Positions 15,310 to 18,272 of a stretch of 18,272 nucleotides of DNA are shown piece by piece (the first letter of the stretch is position 1; each line of letters begins with the position of its first letter). Source of the stretch: JALJPB01 sp963933115. Its GTDB lineage: Bacteria; Pseudomonadota; Gammaproteobacteria; Enterobacterales; Alteromonadaceae. The stretch is from positions 1 through 18,272 of the forward strand of contig CAWVSL010000049.1 of assembly GCA_963933115.1 (NCBI GenBank), given 5' to 3'. The translations under genes were made by a program, and so were the position numbers. The notes below the pieces were generated by a model. That model was not told the origin of the DNA. It did no database searches and saw only the letters and a program-made list of their open reading frames with translations.

Positions 15310-15407
15310 TGTCGGCCTCTTTTTATCAATTTATTACAAGATATTTTCTATTAAGGTTAAGTTAACATAAAGACGATTATCCTGACAATGCAGATAAAAT
15401 AATCATC

Positions 15408-15430
15408 ATTGTATCAATTAATGATACAAT
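15408..15430. promoter_or_regulatory. Palindromic operator candidate between the DJ-1-like gene and lysR
   Basis: ATTGTATCA (15408-15416) and TGATACAAT (15422-15430) are perfect 9-bp complements with a 5-bp centre. This suits a LysR-type regulator site, about 28 bp before the lysR start and 100 bp before the DJ-1-like gene. TACAAT at its right end (15425-15430) could be the lysR -10, so binding would block the regulator's own promoter. ATCATC and GATGAT words flank both sides. Confidence 0.55.
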
Positions 15431-15457
15431 TATTAGATGATAACCTAGTCGAGTATA

Positions 15458-16363
15458 GTGTTGGATATTTCATTTGAACAATTAAAAAGTATGGTGGTAT
15501 TTGCCCAAGTGATTGAGCAGGGCACACTAAGTGGTGCTGCCAGGCGTATTGGACTTTCACGCGCCGTTGTCAGTTATCATATAAAAAAGCTTGAAGCACA
15601 TTTAGGCATAAAATTACTTAATCGTTCAACCCGAACCATTTCACTCACTGAAGCCGGCAGTGACTATTATCAATATTGTCAGGCTATTGCTGAGCAAGCA
15701 TCTGCTGCTAATCAGCAGATTGAAAACCTTAAGCACGAACCCGTTGGTTTACTCAAAATAACGTGCCCAGTAAATGTTGGCCTACAAACGATTGTCCCAG
15801 CACTAAACGAATTTCGAACAATTTATCCACAAATTGAACTTGATGTTATGTTAACTGATGAGGTCATCAATATAATGAAAGAAGGTATCGATTTAGCTAT
15901 ACGTGGTGCGCCATTGAGTGACTCAGGGCTACAGGCAACTAAATTATCGACATTAACGACTTGTCTTTGTGGCTCACCTTCGTACTTTAAAAAATTTGGT
16001 ACCCCAAAACACCCCACAGACTTAAATAAACATCAATGGGTAATATATAAGCTTACTTCTGGTACGCTTGAGCTTACTAAGGGGAGTCGTTCGTTTAGTA
16101 TTGAAATGAAGGGGACCATTAGAACTAATAACGCTGCAGCGAGAACGTCTTTTGTTGAAGGGGGGCACGGTTTAGCTAGAATTCCATACTATGATGCGAA
16201 ACCAAAAATCGAACAAGGTACGTTAGTCTCTGTGCTTGATGACTACGCGATGAAAGATATTAATGTTTATGGTGTTTTCCCACCTGGTGGCGCAGAGTCT
16301 AAAAAATTACGACTACTGATCGATTATTTGAAAGACTATTTTATTAAACCACGACTTTTATGA
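15458..16363 (+). CDS. LysR-family transcriptional regulator
   Basis: A 301-residue regulator, the usual LysR length. The N-terminal winged helix-turn-helix covers about residues 5-65 and includes GTLSGAARRIGLSRAVVSYHIKKLEAHLGIKLLNRSTRTISLTEAG. The substrate-binding domain (about 90-295) resembles the AaeR/DsdC-like branch that includes many quinone, aldehyde or aromatic-stress regulators, with DLAIRGAPLSDSGLQATKL and LCGSPSYFKK. The start is GTG at 15458, with GAG 5 nt upstream; TTG at 15461 is the next possibility and would change one residue. It is divergent from the DJ-1/yqhD-like pair and probably controls it through the palindrome at 15408-15430. The inducer is unknown. Confidence 0.92.
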   Translation: MLDISFEQLKSMVVFAQVIEQGTLSGAARRIGLSRAVVSYHIKKLEAHLGIKLLNRSTRTISLTEAGSDYYQYCQAIAEQASAANQQIENLKHEPVGLLKITCPVNVGLQTIVPALNEFRTIYPQIELDVMLTDEVINIMKEGIDLAIRGAPLSDSGLQATKLSTLTTCLCGSPSYFKKFGTPKHPTDLNKHQWVIYKLTSGTLELTKGSRSFSIEMKGTIRTNNAAARTSFVEGGHGLARIPYYDAKPKIEQGTLVSVLDDYAMKDINVYGVFPPGGAESKKLRLLIDYLKDYFIKPRLL

Positions 16364-16493
16364 GCACGGGCATTAATCACCATTAAGAGAAAATTCAAAT
16401 AGTAACCTTAGTTAATTAGCCTATAATTGTTCTGTGATTTATTAGCTAGATTCAAAAACTTTCGATAAAGACCTTTTTAATCAAGTGAAACAG

Positions 16494-16531
16494 AAAAAAA
16501 AAGCCTGAATAAGTAATTATTCAGGCTTTTT
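16494..16531 (-). terminator. Bidirectional terminator between lysR and hisIE
   Basis: GCCTGAATAA (16503-16512) pairs perfectly with TTATTCAGGC (16517-16526) around GTAA. On the minus strand nine U residues follow (A-run at 16494-16502), making it a strong terminator for hisIE. On the plus strand five U residues follow, serving lysR. Confidence 0.92.
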
Positions 16532-16553
16532 AATGTTAAATAGTTTAATGGTG

Positions 16554-17174
16554 TTATTTGTCATGTCTTTTTTGAAGCACAGCCATAACTTCAGATAATT
16601 CGACGTCTTTATCTTGTAACAGGACTAAGGTGTGGTAAAACAAATCAGCACATTCCCCTAGTAAGTCTTCTTTAGTTTCTGCGACGGCAGCCAATGCAAC
16701 TTCAACGCCTTCCTCACCTACTTTTTGCGCCATTTTAGTGGTGCCTTCGGCAAATAAACTTGCGGTGTAACTCGTTTCTGGCGATTCATGTCTTTTACTG
16801 GCAATGACTTGCTCTAAATGACTTAAAAAGTTTTGTTGACTCAACTTTTGTTCAGGAAAACAAGACTCAGTACCTAAATGACAACTCGGACCAATGGGGC
16901 GGCAAGCCATTAATAAACTGTCTTGGTCACAATCAGTGAGTATTTGGCTAACATTTAAAAAGTTTCCTGATGTTTCACCTTTTACCCAAAGTGTTTGTTT
17001 TGACCGGCTAAAAAAAGTCGCTTTACCCGAGTCTATTGTTGCCGCTAATGAGGCTTGGTTCATATAACCTTGCATTAATATCGCACCAGTATCTTGGTGT
17101 TGAATAATAGCAGGGATTAGGTTATCCATCTTCAACCAAGCTAGTTGGCTGATATTTTCGTTAGTTACTAACAT
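16554..17174 (-). CDS. hisI: Bifunctional phosphoribosyl-AMP cyclohydrolase / phosphoribosyl-ATP pyrophosphatase
   Basis: A 206-residue HisIE fusion (E. coli 203) carrying steps 2 and 3 of histidine synthesis in the cytoplasm. The N-terminal HisI cyclohydrolase domain (about 1-110) has the metal-binding DCDQD at 81-85, with C98 and C105 in GPSCHLGTESCF as zinc ligands. The C-terminal HisE pyrophosphatase domain (about 115-206) has KVGEEGVEVALAA near 151-163 and the helix ECADLFYHTLVLL near 174-186. Both active sites look intact. The ATG at 17172-17174 overlaps the 3' end of hisF by 7 nt (ATGTTAG), so the pair is translationally coupled. A strong terminator follows. Confidence 0.96.
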   Translation of the reverse strand: MLVTNENISQLAWLKMDNLIPAIIQHQDTGAILMQGYMNQASLAATIDSGKATFFSRSKQTLWVKGETSGNFLNVSQILTDCDQDSLLMACRPIGPSCHLGTESCFPEQKLSQQNFLSHLEQVIASKRHESPETSYTASLFAEGTTKMAQKVGEEGVEVALAAVAETKEDLLGECADLFYHTLVLLQDKDVELSEVMAVLQKRHDK

Positions 17175-17956
17175 AGTCTGATCTCTATTTTTGGCTCAAA
17201 ACTTTTATCGGCTAAGTAATTTTTTAGATCAACAATTTCGATAACTTCTTTATGAAAAACACTGGCTGCTAATGCGCCATCAACATCACATTGTTGATAA
17301 ACCTCTTTAAAGTGGACCATTTCACCTGCGCCACCTGAAGCAATTAGCGGTATATTACAAACAGCCCGTGCTCTTTTTAATTGTTCAATATCATAACCTT
17401 GTCGGACACCATCTTGGTTCATACAGTTTAAAACAATTTCACCCGCGCCACGGCGTTGAACTTCTTTTATCCAATCAAAGGTATTCCACGAGGTTTTTTG
17501 GGTACGAGTTTCATCACCCGTAAATTGATAAACTTGATATTGATTAGTTTCTTTATCAAAAAAACTGTCAATACCTATTACTATGCACTGTTGGCCAAAA
17601 ACATCGGCCAAACGGGTGATTAATGAAGGGTCTTGCAGTGCAGGGGAGTTAATACTGATTTTATCAGCACCCATAGTGAGTATTTGTTTGGCATCTGCTT
17701 CACTTTTAATACCACCAGCGACACAAAATGGAATGTCAATTACTTCAGCAATACGGCTTACCCAGCTTTTATCAACCACACGGCCATCGGCGCTAGCGGT
17801 AATATCATAAAAAACTAGTTCATCAGCACCAGCTTCAGCATAACGCTGGGCCAGTGGCACGATATCACCAATAATTTCATGATTACGAAATTGAATGCCC
17901 TTAACGACTTTGCCATCTTTAACATCTAAACAAGGAATTATTCGTTTAGCTAACAT
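17168..17956 (-). CDS. hisF: Imidazole glycerol phosphate synthase cyclase subunit HisF
   Basis: A 262-residue (beta/alpha)8 barrel (E. coli 258). With the glutaminase HisH it converts PRFAR and ammonia to imidazole glycerol phosphate and AICAR, linking histidine and purine synthesis. The catalytic aspartates are D11 in RIIPCLDVKDG and D130 in VIGIDSFF. Phosphate-binding loops AGGIKSEADA (80-89) and ASGGAGEM near 222-229 are in place. The start ATG at 17954 follows AGGTGAT with close spacing. In the usual order hisA precedes hisF, but here 316 bp of apparently noncoding DNA lies upstream within the window, so hisF-hisIE may have its own promoter. Confidence 0.97.
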   Translation of the reverse strand: MLAKRIIPCLDVKDGKVVKGIQFRNHEIIGDIVPLAQRYAEAGADELVFYDITASADGRVVDKSWVSRIAEVIDIPFCVAGGIKSEADAKQILTMGADKISINSPALQDPSLITRLADVFGQQCIVIGIDSFFDKETNQYQVYQFTGDETRTQKTSWNTFDWIKEVQRRGAGEIVLNCMNQDGVRQGYDIEQLKRARAVCNIPLIASGGAGEMVHFKEVYQQCDVDGALAASVFHKEVIEIVDLKNYLADKSFEPKIEIRLC

Positions 17957-18272
17957 CTATCACCTGTTTTGATTAATACTTTTAAAAATAATGTTTTATT
18001 TGTAACATTCATTGCGTGTTAATTCTTCTGTTTCAGCACCTGTGTATAGTTATATATACTGGTTTTTTTTAATAATTTATTCGATTCGATATTATGCACG
18101 AAGTAAAAAAAATTGTAACGAATGGAATGCTCTAAAGTATAACTTTATTCTTTTTAGTTGAAAGGGCAGGTATATTTATTTTAATAATAAAGAGTGTTTT
18201 TACATGTCAAAATAAGGACTTTTATCTTAAACACTTGTTCAAGAAAAAATGAATCAGCAAGCCAAATAATAT
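17957..18272. other. 316 bp apparently noncoding region upstream of hisF
   Basis: AT-rich, with no ORF that I can support on either strand. It holds a candidate minus-strand promoter and a run of alternating TA around 18044-18060 (TATAGTTATATATAC). I see no histidine-rich leader peptide of the enterobacterial his attenuator type. Confidence 0.6.
18184..18210 (-). promoter_or_regulatory. Possible hisF promoter
   Basis: On the minus strand a perfect TTGACA (18210-18205) is followed after 15 bp by TATTAT (18189-18184), five of six matches to the -10. The spacer is short; TATTAA at 18 bp spacing is an alternative. Transcription would give a leader of about 220 nt before hisF. Confidence 0.4.

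Noticed and set aside
1..18272. tRNA or rRNA genes, CRISPR arrays, insertion sequences or prophage
   Set aside because: Reading both strands, I saw no cloverleaf with CCA-type end, no regularly spaced repeats, no transposase or integrase motifs, and no terminal inverted repeats with target duplications.

Overview
The window looks like ordinary chromosomal core DNA from a low-GC marine gammaproteobacterium of the Alteromonadales, with Colwellia or a close relative as my best guess. This rests on protein resemblance (GshA, Ffh, RimM, TrmD, HisF and the SO_0444-type permease), AT-rich intergenic DNA, and gene order shared with Vibrio and Shewanella. Nothing points to a plasmid, phage, IS element or CRISPR array.

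Layout. Positions 1-2151 hold the last codons of an acyl-CoA synthetase (+), converging on a two-gene minus-strand unit: an NhaC-type antiporter followed by a RluA-family pseudouridine synthase. An 882 bp gap follows. gshA (+, TTG start) comes next, then a lipoprotein with a transglycosylase-like motif. A 379 bp gap carries inverted repeats and a cluster of DnaA-box-like sites. On the minus strand follow yfjD (CNNM/CBS/CorC), ypjD (CcsA-like) and a Cu/Zn-type permease. Divergent from these is the translation and secretion block ffh, rpsP-rimM-trmD-rplS (+), with strong terminators after ffh and rplS.

From 13435 to 16363 lies a likely aldehyde-detoxification module: a DJ-1/PfpI protein and a YqhD-like NADPH aldehyde reductase on the minus strand, with a divergent LysR regulator and a palindromic operator candidate between them. 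The window ends with hisF-hisIE (minus), the last steps of the histidine pathway, with a possible promoter of their own in the 316 bp before hisF.

The axis gshA ... yfjD-ypjD-ffh-rpsP-rimM-trmD-rplS matches the gammaproteobacterial order I remember, with two differences: luxS is absent between gshA and yfjD, and a metal permease separates ypjD from ffh. I found no clear new multi-gene system. The best leads are regulatory: the DnaA-box cluster at 5730-5792, the paired TGTATACA sites, a five-codon Cys-containing leader ORF before gshA, and two near-identical terminators that differ by a compensatory base-pair change. Seven of 17 genes start with GTG or TTG.
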